From Ruthenibacterium sp. (GTDB taxonomy: Bacteria > Bacillota > Clostridia > Oscillospirales > Ruminococcaceae), in the NCBI GenBank assembly GCA_020025235.1, contig JAHHSL010000036.1, positions 1 through 19,165 of the forward strand: DNA of 19,165 nucleotides. Reading direction: 5' to 3'. Position 1 is the stretch's first letter. Each line of letters starts with the position of its first letter. Made by a program: the position numbers and the translations under genes. This document shows, piece by piece, positions 6,800 to 14,114 of this stretch. The notes under the pieces are model-generated. The model made no database searches, was not told the origin of the DNA, and saw only the letters and a list, made by a program, of their open reading frames with translations.

Positions 6800-7885
6800 T
6801 CAGCCGAACGGTGTTACAACGCCTGTAACCGTACTGCCGGATTCCGGCTCCGGTTGCGATTCCGGTTCTGCCTGCGGATCCGTCTGTGCCTGCGCGTCAG
6901 ATTCCGAAGACGGCTGCGTTTCGCTTTCCGCGCCGTCCGTGCTTTCGCTGTCCTGCAAAGCCGACTCTGCCGATTCGCTTACGCCCGGATTGACCTGCAT
7001 CGAATCACCCGGCGTTTCTTCACCAAGACCGGAGAAATGCATAAAGAAATAGATGCATGCCGCCGCAAGCAACACAAGCAATACCGCAAGGATCGCGGCC
7101 GGCACGACGCTTTTCCCTCTTTTTTTCTGCTTGATCGGCTCATTCCAGTCGAAATCATCATCCCGGCGGAACATGCGCACATGGTTCACCGTCTTTTTTT
7201 CTTCCAGACAGCGCACGATATCCAGTGCGGCCAGCGCCGCCGTCTTTTTCACGTCTTCCGTCTTTTCAAAACAGCGGATGTACACATATTTGCGGTGCGC
7301 CACGGCGATATAGCATTCGGCCGCATCGGTGTCAAAGCCCGCACTGCCCACACCGTAATCCGCATGGGTAAACCGTGCCGCAGCGGATGCGCGCACCGCA
7401 GCGATCTGGGCATCGTCATCCTCATAGGCGTTCTTTTCCACTTCCTTGCGAACCTTTGCCGTGAAGCGGGAATCCTCGTAAGTGCTTTCGCCGAAATCAA
7501 AAACAGCCGGCCCGCGCTTGGTGTGCGAAAATTCCTCTGCCAGCATGGCGCCCATAGCGGGGTCTGCCGCGGCAAGGATCGATTCGTTCTGAATCAGCGC
7601 GCCTGCGGTAAAATAGGCAAGGCTGCCCCGTCCGCGCCCGTATGCTGCGGAGCCGAGCGCCAGCTCGAACTGTTCCGCAATATTTTCCGTCAGCTCTGTT
7701 GCTGCTGCCTGCGCATGCGAACGCGCCGTAATGACGATCAGCACCTCGCCTGCATTGCCATACAGGTTCAGGTTCAGATCCTTCATGTGCGACAGTTGTT
7801 TTCCAGTCTGTTTGAGTATATCCATATCCGGCTCAAACGTGCGCACGATGAGCTGTTTTTCCATATTTTTGTCTATCCCTTGCAT
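6800..7885 (-). CDS. Membrane-anchored, catalytically degenerate CinA relative (KH-like + CinA_C-like domains, TM, acidic tail)
   Basis: 361 residues from ATG at 7885, with AAGGAGG seven bases upstream. Residues 12-228 align by eye, with few gaps, to the middle and C-terminal domains of the CinA encoded 73 bases upstream: LYGNAGEVLIVITARS pairs with LYAKTAEVIVRITAKA, VFDFGESTYE with VFSYGACTYA, ADYGVGSAG with ADIGVGITG, ECYIAVA with LVYISAC, and AALDIVRCL with HALEMVRRL. The N-terminal molybdopterin-binding-like domain is absent. The AESCTGG box holding the catalytic Ser is replaced by AADPAMG, and the AGPGGGTKEKPVG loop is collapsed to FDTDAAE, so amidohydrolase activity is unlikely. After a basic stretch (KQKKRGK) there is one transmembrane helix (258-282) and a 75-residue Ser/Glu/Asp/Pro-rich tail, predicted outside. 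The CinA-like part is therefore cytoplasmic. A tether or regulatory partner for CinA is inference; the homology is visible but was not tested by a profile search. Confidence 0.85.
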   Translation of the reverse strand: MQGIDKNMEKQLIVRTFEPDMDILKQTGKQLSHMKDLNLNLYGNAGEVLIVITARSHAQAAATELTENIAEQFELALGSAAYGRGRGSLAYFTAGALIQNESILAAADPAMGAMLAEEFSHTKRGPAVFDFGESTYEDSRFTAKVRKEVEKNAYEDDDAQIAAVRASAAARFTHADYGVGSAGFDTDAAECYIAVAHRKYVYIRCFEKTEDVKKTAALAALDIVRCLEEKKTVNHVRMFRRDDDFDWNEPIKQKKRGKSVVPAAILAVLLVLLAAACIYFFMHFSGLGEETPGDSMQVNPGVSESAESALQDSESTDGAESETQPSSESDAQAQTDPQAEPESQPEPESGSTVTGVVTPFG

Positions 7886-7958
7886 CCTGTTTCCTCCTTG
7901 CCGCGCATGCAGTATCCTGCTGTGCGGTTTTTGTGAATTGTACCCGTTCGGGGATCGT

Positions 7959-9263
7959 TTATTCGGCGGTTTCCATATGTGCCGCTTTTCCCGGGGCAAA
8001 ACGGCTGCAGCCCGGCTGTTCCAGCGAAAGCGCCAGACGGCGCACCATTTCCAGTGCGTGCTGTGCCGCGCTGATGCGCACCACTTCCCGCGTGCGGTTG
8101 GGCACCACGATCCGCTTTACATAAACGGCATCGGCGCTGCATGCCGAAATATACACAAGCCCCACCGGCTTTTCCTTTGTTCCGCCGCCCGGGCCGGCAA
8201 TGCCTGTAATGCCCACACCGATATCCGCACCGGCGGCTTTGCGCACGCCCTGTGCCATTTCCGCCGCCGTTTCGGGCGATACCGCGCCGCAGGCTTCCAG
8301 TGTTTCATGCTTTACGCCAAGGACGCGTTCCTTGATTTCGTTTGCATAGGTGCACGCACCGTAGCTGAACACCTCGCTTGCGCCCGGAATGGCCGTGATG
8401 CGCTGGGAAACCAGCCCGCCCGTGCAGCTTTCTGCCGTGGCAAGCGTCATCCCGCGTTCGGCAAGCGTACTGACCACCACTTCCTCCAGCGAATCGGCAT
8501 GGTCGGTATAAATGCAGTCACCGAGGATGTCGTAAAACTTCTGCGCATAGCTGCGGCACATTTCCTGCGCTTTTTCCTTTGTCTGTGCCTTTGCCGTGAT
8601 GCGCACGATCACTTCCGCAGTTTTTGCGTAAAGTGCCGCCGTCGGGTTTTCCCCGCGCAGCAGATGCGCGACCTTATCTTCCAAATGGCTTTCGCCAAGG
8701 CCCGCCACGCGCAGCGTCATCGAATGAAGAACGCTGTCGCTCATGGCGGCAAGCCACGGGCGCACGCTGTCCAGGAACATCGGCTGCAGTTCCTTGGGCG
8801 GCCCCGGCAGAAGCACCGCGTATTTACCCGCCTGCTGCCCGTCCTCAAAGATCATGCCGGGTGCGGTTCCGTTCGCGTTCGGGATCTTGCGCCCGCGCGT
8901 GGGCACCATGGCCTGACGGCGGTTGTTTTCGGGCATGGTGCGTCCGCTTTTTGCAAAAAACGCCCGGATGTGCTCCAGTTCTTCTTCGTCAAAGCGCAGC
9001 GTATCGCCGTATGCGCGCGCCACGGTCTGCTTTGTCAGATCGTCCTCCGTCGGCCCAAGACCGCCGGAAAAAATCAAAAGATCGCTGCGGCTGCGCGCCT
9101 GGCGCACAACACCTTCCAATCGTTCGGGGTTATCCCCCACAACGGACTGATAATGAACGGTAATGCCCAGCGCGGCAAGCTCCCGGCTCAGGAACTGCGC
9201 GTTTGTATTGAGGATATCGCCCAAAAGCAGTTCGGTTCCCACTGCGATAATTTCCGCTTTCAT
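7959..9263 (-). CDS. cinA: CinA: nicotinamide-nucleotide amidohydrolase / competence-damage inducible protein A
   Basis: 434 residues. ATG at 9263 is preferred because AGGGG stands nine bases before it; the ATG three codons upstream (9272) abuts that SD. The N-terminal COG1058 molybdopterin-binding-like domain shows AVGTELLLGDILNTN and FSGGLGPTEDDLT. A KH-like middle domain follows (about 185-255). The C-terminal CinA_C/PncC domain carries AESCTGG with the catalytic Ser (about 279), TYANEIKE with the active-site Tyr and Lys, and TGIAGPGGGTKEKPVG. The family deamidates nicotinamide mononucleotide to nicotinate mononucleotide in pyridine-nucleotide salvage; the N-terminal domain has been linked to ADP-ribose hydrolysis in some members. 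It is the third gene of the operon, 27 bases after thiI. A short non-conserved tail (last about 20 residues) follows the domain. All key residues look intact, unlike its neighbour at 6800-7885. Confidence 0.96.
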   Translation of the reverse strand: MKAEIIAVGTELLLGDILNTNAQFLSRELAALGITVHYQSVVGDNPERLEGVVRQARSRSDLLIFSGGLGPTEDDLTKQTVARAYGDTLRFDEEELEHIRAFFAKSGRTMPENNRRQAMVPTRGRKIPNANGTAPGMIFEDGQQAGKYAVLLPGPPKELQPMFLDSVRPWLAAMSDSVLHSMTLRVAGLGESHLEDKVAHLLRGENPTAALYAKTAEVIVRITAKAQTKEKAQEMCRSYAQKFYDILGDCIYTDHADSLEEVVVSTLAERGMTLATAESCTGGLVSQRITAIPGASEVFSYGACTYANEIKERVLGVKHETLEACGAVSPETAAEMAQGVRKAAGADIGVGITGIAGPGGGTKEKPVGLVYISACSADAVYVKRIVVPNRTREVVRISAAQHALEMVRRLALSLEQPGCSRFAPGKAAHMETAE

Positions 9264-9290
9264 CTTCGTCATCCCCTGTTGTTCAAAAGC

Positions 9291-10463
9291 TTACAGATTG
9301 ATATATTCCACTTGCGCTTCCTGCGCCGCTTTGGCTTCCAGCTCGGCAAGGCCGGGCATGCCCGCCTCGGCCTCTTCGATCTCCTCAAGGCTGGGCTTCG
9401 TTTTCGGGTGCGGCGGCGTAAAGATCGTGCAGCAGTCCTCATACGGCAGGATGCTGGTTTCAAAGGTATCGATCTTGCGCGCGATATCGGTGATTTCGCA
9501 CTTATCCATACCGATGCACGGACGCAGCACCGGCAGATCCTGCGCGGCGTCGGTGCAGGCGATCGCCTTGAGCGTCTGGCTTGCAACCTGTGCAAGGCTT
9601 TCGCCCGTGATGATCGCATCCGCATTTTCCTTTTCGCACAGCATCTTGGTAATGCGCATCATGCTGCGGCGCATCAGCACCGTGAACAGCACATCCGGCG
9701 CATTGTCGCGGATATATTCCTGCGCCGCGGTGTACGGCACGATATAAACGTTCAGATTGCCGGTGTACGGCGTCAGCTTGCGCGCCAGCGTCAGCACCTT
9801 CATGCGGGCGCGTTCACTGGTATACGGCGGGCTTGCAAAATGCGCGCACGCCAGCGACAGGCCGCGCTTTGCCATCATATAGGCTGCGACCGGGCTGTCG
9901 ATGCCGCCGGAAAGCATCAGCATCGCCTTGCCGGAGGTGGAAACCGGCAGGCCGCCCGCACCGGGCTTTTTGCCGCCGTGGACATATGCCGCAAAATCGC
10001 GGATCTCCACCGTGACGTTCACATCCGGGTCATGCACATCGACCTTCAGGTGCGGATAGGCTTCGAGCAGGATGTGCCCCAGCTCGCGCCCGATCTCCAT
10101 GCTGTTGAGCGGGAAGGTCTTATCCGAACGGCGTGCGCTGACCTTGAAGGTTTTTGCCTGCATCAGCGCATCGCGCAGGTATTCCTTTGCGGTATCGCAG
10201 ATCACGTCAAAATCCTTCGGGCATACGGCTGCACGGCTGATCGTGGCGATGCCGAAAATTTTGCTGATGCGGTCCTCGGCCTCGTCGATATCCTCATCAC
10301 CGACGGGTTCAGCGTACATCGTGCTCTGTGCCTTGTAAATTTTAAAGCTGCCCAGCGATTTCAGGCGGCGGCGCATGGTTTTGAGCAGCACGCTTTCAAA
10401 GGTGGCGCGGTTGAGCCCCTTCAGGGACATTTCGCCCTGATAGGCAAGAATGATTTCTTTCAT
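9291..10463 (-). CDS. thiI: ThiI: tRNA uridine 4-sulfurtransferase
   Basis: 390 residues from ATG at 10463 (AAGGAAC upstream). It has the N-terminal ferredoxin-like segment (ILAYQGEMSLKGLNR), a THUMP domain for tRNA binding (about 60-165), the linker HGGKKPGAGGLPVSTSGK, and the PP-loop SGGIDSPVA (185-193) that adenylates U8 of tRNA. CCTIFTPPHPKTKP near the end is typical of the family. It lacks the C-terminal rhodanese domain of the E. coli enzyme, as is usual in Firmicutes, so persulfide must come directly from a dedicated cysteine desulfurase. Such an enzyme is encoded 34 bases upstream, as in the Bacillus nifZ-thiI pair. Product: 4-thiouridine at tRNA position 8; a thiamine role is less likely without the rhodanese domain. 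The C-terminus is an acidic, helix-like extension rich in Glu and Ala. Confidence 0.96.
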   Translation of the reverse strand: MKEIILAYQGEMSLKGLNRATFESVLLKTMRRRLKSLGSFKIYKAQSTMYAEPVGDEDIDEAEDRISKIFGIATISRAAVCPKDFDVICDTAKEYLRDALMQAKTFKVSARRSDKTFPLNSMEIGRELGHILLEAYPHLKVDVHDPDVNVTVEIRDFAAYVHGGKKPGAGGLPVSTSGKAMLMLSGGIDSPVAAYMMAKRGLSLACAHFASPPYTSERARMKVLTLARKLTPYTGNLNVYIVPYTAAQEYIRDNAPDVLFTVLMRRSMMRITKMLCEKENADAIITGESLAQVASQTLKAIACTDAAQDLPVLRPCIGMDKCEITDIARKIDTFETSILPYEDCCTIFTPPHPKTKPSLEEIEEAEAGMPGLAELEAKAAQEAQVEYINL

Positions 10464-10497
10464 AATGTTCTGTTCCTTTTAATCAAAATATCGTTTA

Positions 10498-11631
10498 TCA
10501 GCGCATGTGCGCAAGCGAGCCCATGCCTTCACGCAGGGCATCCAGCAGTGCACGCACGTCGTCTTCGGTGGTATCCCCGCAGAATGAAACGCGGATCGCC
10601 GTGTCGATGCGGCGGCGGGAAAGCCCCATTGCCGTCAGCGTATGGCTTGCTTCGCCCTTGCTGCACGCCGAACCGCTCGACACATAAATATCGCGGCTTT
10701 CCAGAAAATGCAGCATGGTTTCGCTCTTGATGCCGTCTACGGAAAAATTCACGATTTCCGACAAGGCGTCATCGGGGCTGTTCTTCACGATGCCGTCAAG
10801 CTGCGCAATGCCATCGCACAGCATTTTATTCAGTGCGGCAAGGCGCTGCGTGCGCGCCTTCCAGCCGCTTTGCATCAGTTCGATCGCTTTGGCAAGCGCC
10901 GCAATATAGGCGATGTTTTCCGTGCCCGGGCGGCGTCCGTGCTCCTGCCCGCCGCCGAGATATACCGGCGTGATATTGTAGCCGCTGCGCAGATACAGCG
11001 CGCCGACGCCCTTGGGCGCATGGATCTTATGCCCCGAAACGGAATAGCTGTCGATTTTCGTCTCGTTCAGACGGATCGGCAGCTTTCCCCATGCCTGAAC
11101 GCCGTCCACATGCACGGCAGTGCGGCTGTTTTTTTCCTTGACCGCTTTGGCAAGCGCCGCAACATCCAGGATCGAGCCGATTTCGTTATTGACATGCATG
11201 GCCGTGCACAGCGCCGTTTTCGGGCCGACAGCTTCGATCATCGCGTTGAGATCGACGTGCCCGGTTTCGTCGGGCATCACCTTCGTGACGCGCCAGCCCT
11301 CTTTTTCCAGCGCATCCACCACCAGCTGAACGCTCGGGTGCTCATACCCTGTGACGACGATGTGGTCTGCCCACGCGCGGCGCGCCTTTGCCGCGCCCAG
11401 GACTGCCAGATTATTGCCTTCCGAGCCGCAGGACGTGAACACGATCTCCGATTCCTTTGCGCCGAGCGAGGCTGCAACGGCGGCGCGCGCGTCCGCTATG
11501 GTAAATTCGCTTTTTGCACCCGGTGTATACAGGGACGAGGGATTGGCGAAATGCTCGCGCAGAACTGCATCTGCCACATCCGCCACGGCATCTGCCACGC
11601 GCGTGGTGGCAACGTTATCAAGATAATGCAA
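10498..11631 (-). CDS. Cysteine desulfurase (NifS/NifZ type, partner of ThiI)
   Basis: 377 residues from TTG at 11631, with GGGAGG nine bases upstream; a TTG seven codons earlier (11652) precedes that SD and is less likely. PLP-dependent class V aminotransferase fold: SCGSEGNNLA, the PLP-stacking His98 in GYEHPS, Asp176 in VHVDGVQA, the PLP Lys202 in SGHKIHAPKG, and the persulfide Cys323 in SSGSACSKG. The enzyme converts cysteine to alanine and hands the sulfur on as persulfide. Being first in an operon with a rhodanese-less thiI, it is most likely the dedicated sulfur donor for tRNA thiolation, analogous to NifZ of B. subtilis. The N-terminal signature reads LDNVATT instead of the usual LDNAATT. 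General Fe-S supply (IscS/SufS role) is the alternative, but no scaffold genes are nearby. Confidence 0.94.
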   Translation of the reverse strand: MHYLDNVATTRVADAVADVADAVLREHFANPSSLYTPGAKSEFTIADARAAVAASLGAKESEIVFTSCGSEGNNLAVLGAAKARRAWADHIVVTGYEHPSVQLVVDALEKEGWRVTKVMPDETGHVDLNAMIEAVGPKTALCTAMHVNNEIGSILDVAALAKAVKEKNSRTAVHVDGVQAWGKLPIRLNETKIDSYSVSGHKIHAPKGVGALYLRSGYNITPVYLGGGQEHGRRPGTENIAYIAALAKAIELMQSGWKARTQRLAALNKMLCDGIAQLDGIVKNSPDDALSEIVNFSVDGIKSETMLHFLESRDIYVSSGSACSKGEASHTLTAMGLSRRRIDTAIRVSFCGDTTEDDVRALLDALREGMGSLAHMR

Positions 11632-11663
11632 AGCGTAAAGCCTCCCAAACAATATATAAATTT

Positions 11664-11692
11664 ATTATACTACCAAATGCCGCACAAGGCAA
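11664..11692 (-). promoter_or_regulatory. Sigma-A promoter of the cysteine desulfurase-thiI-cinA operon
   Basis: On the minus strand TTGCCT (11692-11687), a 17-base spacer, and a perfect TATAAT (11669-11664) stand about 33 bases before the TTG start at 11631. It lies directly after the terminator of the upstream two-component operon, so this operon is independently transcribed. Confidence 0.8.
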
Positions 11693-11704
11693 CGAAATCC
11701 GCAC

Positions 11705-11742
11705 AAAAAGAAGCGGGCGGCAAATGGCTGTGCCGCCCGCTT
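11705..11742 (-). terminator. Rho-independent terminator of the two-component operon
   Basis: An 11-bp perfect stem, AGCGGGCGGCA (11712-11722) with TGCCGCCCGCT (11731-11741), and an 8-base loop are followed on the minus strand by a T-rich run (TTCTTTTTG, through 11705). It lies about 45 bases past the lipoprotein stop at 11788. Confidence 0.85.
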
Positions 11743-11787
11743 TTGCTGTTGTTTTCCGGGGCTTTATGCCCGAAGCGCCGGTGTTCA

Positions 11788-13158
11788 TCACCCAAGTGCT
11801 TCGGGCGGCTGCCAGGGCTTGATGTATTCCACGCTGCCTGTTCCGGAAATCAGGCTTTCCTTTGTGATGATGCCATAGATGTATTCGGAACCGCCCCGCC
11901 TTGTCTCATGAATCCCCACCGGGATCAAAAAGTGTTCATCGTCCACGGCTGCCAGCGGGAAATCCTCCTGCGGCACATACTGAAGGCCGCCCGAAAGGCT
12001 TTCCGGATTCGATCTGTCCCACCGGATCTTATCCACCTGACCGGTCTTTAAGTCGATCAGATCCCCATAATACTCGTTTCCCATGGAGATCAGCTTGAGG
12101 TAGCGCTGTCCCTGCCCGAACGCCGGATATAAGGATTTGCTCAGGTACTTCATTTCCTCGATTTCGGCACACAGGGTCGTTTCTCCGGTTATCAGATTGA
12201 TTTTTTCCAGCTGACAGCCGCCCCTGGGCGAAGTTTCGTTGATGCTGCACCAGTACAGTTCATCCCCCAGCACAAAGCTGCCGCCGCTGTATGCCCGGTG
12301 GATCTCGCCGGTATCTTCGGGAAAGCGCCGTACGACCGTGCGCTTCTGGCTCGCCGCATCAAACAGGCAGATGAAGCCTTCCGTCTGGTTATTCAGGCTG
12401 TAAATTGCATTCATGGCGGCATCCGGCGCCAGCTGAAGCGGAATTTCCTGCTTTTGCACCATCTGCACGAACTGGTTTTTGTAGCAGCCCATAGGCCAGC
12501 CTATTTCGATGCGCTGATAGATCTGCCATTCGCCGGTTGCAAGATCGACGCGCACATTCTGAAGTTCGTCTATGTCTTGATCGAAAATTTCCCCGTACAG
12601 TGCTGCGCCGTCCGTATATCCGAACTCGTGCACCTCCCACGAGGGCGGCAGTGCTGCCACATGGCGGCGTTTATTTGTCGCAATGTCGATTTCTTCGATC
12701 TGCACGCCGTCCTGATTGCCTTTTGCGCGCAAGTGGGGGCTGTAATGGCTTTTGATATACACCTTTCCGTTGCTGTACGCAATGGCAGATGAATCCGGCA
12801 CATACGCCGGGCACGAGTCGTCGCTGTGCGCGCAGTTTGGGATATCGCACAAAACGGATTCCGTGCGCGAGGCGTAATCCACGCGCAGGACCACGCTGCT
12901 GCCTTCGGATTCCTTCTGCGGTATCATAGCATACAGAGTGTAAAACGCGCCGTCGCCGCACACTCCGCCAAGCAGGCTGCTGTTCCATTCCAGCGGCACA
13001 AGCTCTCCCACCGTATACTCCGCTTTTTTCGGCTGGGGCTCCGGCTGTACGGGTTCCACCGTGACCTCCACTTCATAGGTGCTTCCGGCTGCACCCTTGC
13101 AGCCCGAAAGGCAGAGCACCGCAGCAAGAATGATGCTCCATGCAAGTATCCGTTTCAC
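11788..13158 (-). CDS. Lipoprotein, probable beta-propeller, last gene of two-component operon
   Basis: 456 residues from GTG at 13158, whose first bases overlap the previous stop (GTGA); AGGAGG stands seven bases upstream. The N-terminus is a lipoprotein signal peptide with lipobox LSGC (Cys20 lipidated), followed by a Pro/Glu linker. The rest is a series of about 40-60-residue beta-rich units with patterns such as VLRVDYASRTESVLCD, IEEIDIATNKRRHVA and LEKINLITGETTLCA, typical of a TolB- or DUF5050-like propeller. A cluster CDIPNCAHSDDSC (Cys104, Cys109, His111, Cys116) is a motif I associate with such clostridial propeller proteins. It should sit on the outer face of the membrane. Co-translation with a sensor kinase and a single-pass protein suggests a ligand-sensing or checkpoint role; that is inference, and no function is established. 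Confidence 0.85.
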   Translation of the reverse strand: MKRILAWSIILAAVLCLSGCKGAAGSTYEVEVTVEPVQPEPQPKKAEYTVGELVPLEWNSSLLGGVCGDGAFYTLYAMIPQKESEGSSVVLRVDYASRTESVLCDIPNCAHSDDSCPAYVPDSSAIAYSNGKVYIKSHYSPHLRAKGNQDGVQIEEIDIATNKRRHVAALPPSWEVHEFGYTDGAALYGEIFDQDIDELQNVRVDLATGEWQIYQRIEIGWPMGCYKNQFVQMVQKQEIPLQLAPDAAMNAIYSLNNQTEGFICLFDAASQKRTVVRRFPEDTGEIHRAYSGGSFVLGDELYWCSINETSPRGGCQLEKINLITGETTLCAEIEEMKYLSKSLYPAFGQGQRYLKLISMGNEYYGDLIDLKTGQVDKIRWDRSNPESLSGGLQYVPQEDFPLAAVDDEHFLIPVGIHETRRGGSEYIYGIITKESLISGTGSVEYIKPWQPPEALG

Positions 13159-14114
13159 TTTGCATCCTCCTCACTTTCCTCTGCGGCATCCGCCGTGCGC
13201 ATTTCGGCTTCCTGCCCTGCCGGCGCACTGTCGGAAGGCCAGCCCGTCTGCACGCCCGGCAGCGAATCAAACGACGCTTCGTATTCCTTCCAGCTCTGCA
13301 TCTGTTCGGGTGAGACCGAAACCGCGCTGATGCACAGATAGTGGATAAGCGGTCGCGGCGCCGCCCTGTTTTCAAAATCGCCGAGATACCGATAAAACGC
13401 ACCGTTATCCGTTCCCTGCCTGCAGTAGACCAGCAGTTCCCCTTTTTCGGAATACACGGCACATTCGCCCTGCCTTGTTCCTTCCATGGCCTTCCAGTCC
13501 GGCAGGATATCCATGCCGAGATAGGCTACCATGGCGTTTGCCGTATCCTGAACGGAAACCCCGGCGTCCTGCAGGTTCAGCTGACTGTACACTTCTTCAT
13601 CCAGCATGCAGAAGTAGCCGATCACCTTGTCGGTCTGTTTTTCGGTCACCATGCCTGCATTCATAAAACTGCCGATATTCGTTTTCTGCGGCATGCTGAT
13701 ATAATTGGTGAAGCCCAGGGAATCAGAAGACTGATAGCACTCCTCCTGCCAATATTCCGTCGCCCGGAACCAGCCTTCCGGCAGCACCTGTGCCTCAAAA
13801 AGCCCCGCGGCATAATCGCGCAGTACGGTCGAATTGATTGCGTACATTTGAAATATGTCGTTGCCTGCCCGATCATAGCCTTCGATCTGATAGCGTCCGG
13901 CATACTTTTTCAGCACGCGTGTCAGATAGATGTCATCCGCAGAAAGGGAAAGCGTCCCCGCTTTGCGCGTGCGCTCGTACGAGCCCTGCAAAAGCGTTTC
14001 GTTGTTTTTCATCATGGTAAAAAGCGGAAGCGCCGAACACAGCACGATCGCAAGCAGCGTCAGCAGAATCGACGCCAGCGGGCCGATGCTCCGGCCGCCT
14101 TTTTCCTGTTTCAC
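13155..14114 (-). CDS. Single-pass membrane protein with large extracellular domain, two-component operon
   Basis: 319 residues from GTG at 14114, overlapping the kinase stop as GTGA, with AGGGGG nine bases upstream. The longer open frame runs back into the kinase gene and is not credible. A basic N-terminus (VKQEKGGRS) and one hydrophobic helix (about 11-33) give an inside-to-outside anchor. The remaining 285 residues should be extracellular; they contain several Tyr/Trp-rich beta segments and end in an acidic tail (AAEESEEDAK). I do not recognise the domain. Position between the kinase and a lipoprotein resembles the general arrangement of kinase-accessory genes such as walH/walI, but I see no sequence likeness to them. 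The likely role, by context only, is to modulate the kinase sensor domain or present a ligand to it. Confidence 0.8.
   Translation of the reverse strand: MKQEKGGRSIGPLASILLTLLAIVLCSALPLFTMMKNNETLLQGSYERTRKAGTLSLSADDIYLTRVLKKYAGRYQIEGYDRAGNDIFQMYAINSTVLRDYAAGLFEAQVLPEGWFRATEYWQEECYQSSDSLGFTNYISMPQKTNIGSFMNAGMVTEKQTDKVIGYFCMLDEEVYSQLNLQDAGVSVQDTANAMVAYLGMDILPDWKAMEGTRQGECAVYSEKGELLVYCRQGTDNGAFYRYLGDFENRAAPRPLIHYLCISAVSVSPEQMQSWKEYEASFDSLPGVQTGWPSDSAPAGQEAEMRTADAAEESEEDAK

Noticed and set aside
7731..10730. 999-codon plus-strand open frame opposite cinA and thiI
   Set aside because: It is a shadow of the minus-strand genes, with Cys/His/Arg-rich low-similarity sequence and no start signal. The other long plus-strand frames at 10642-12051 and 14192-15664 are rejected for the same reason.
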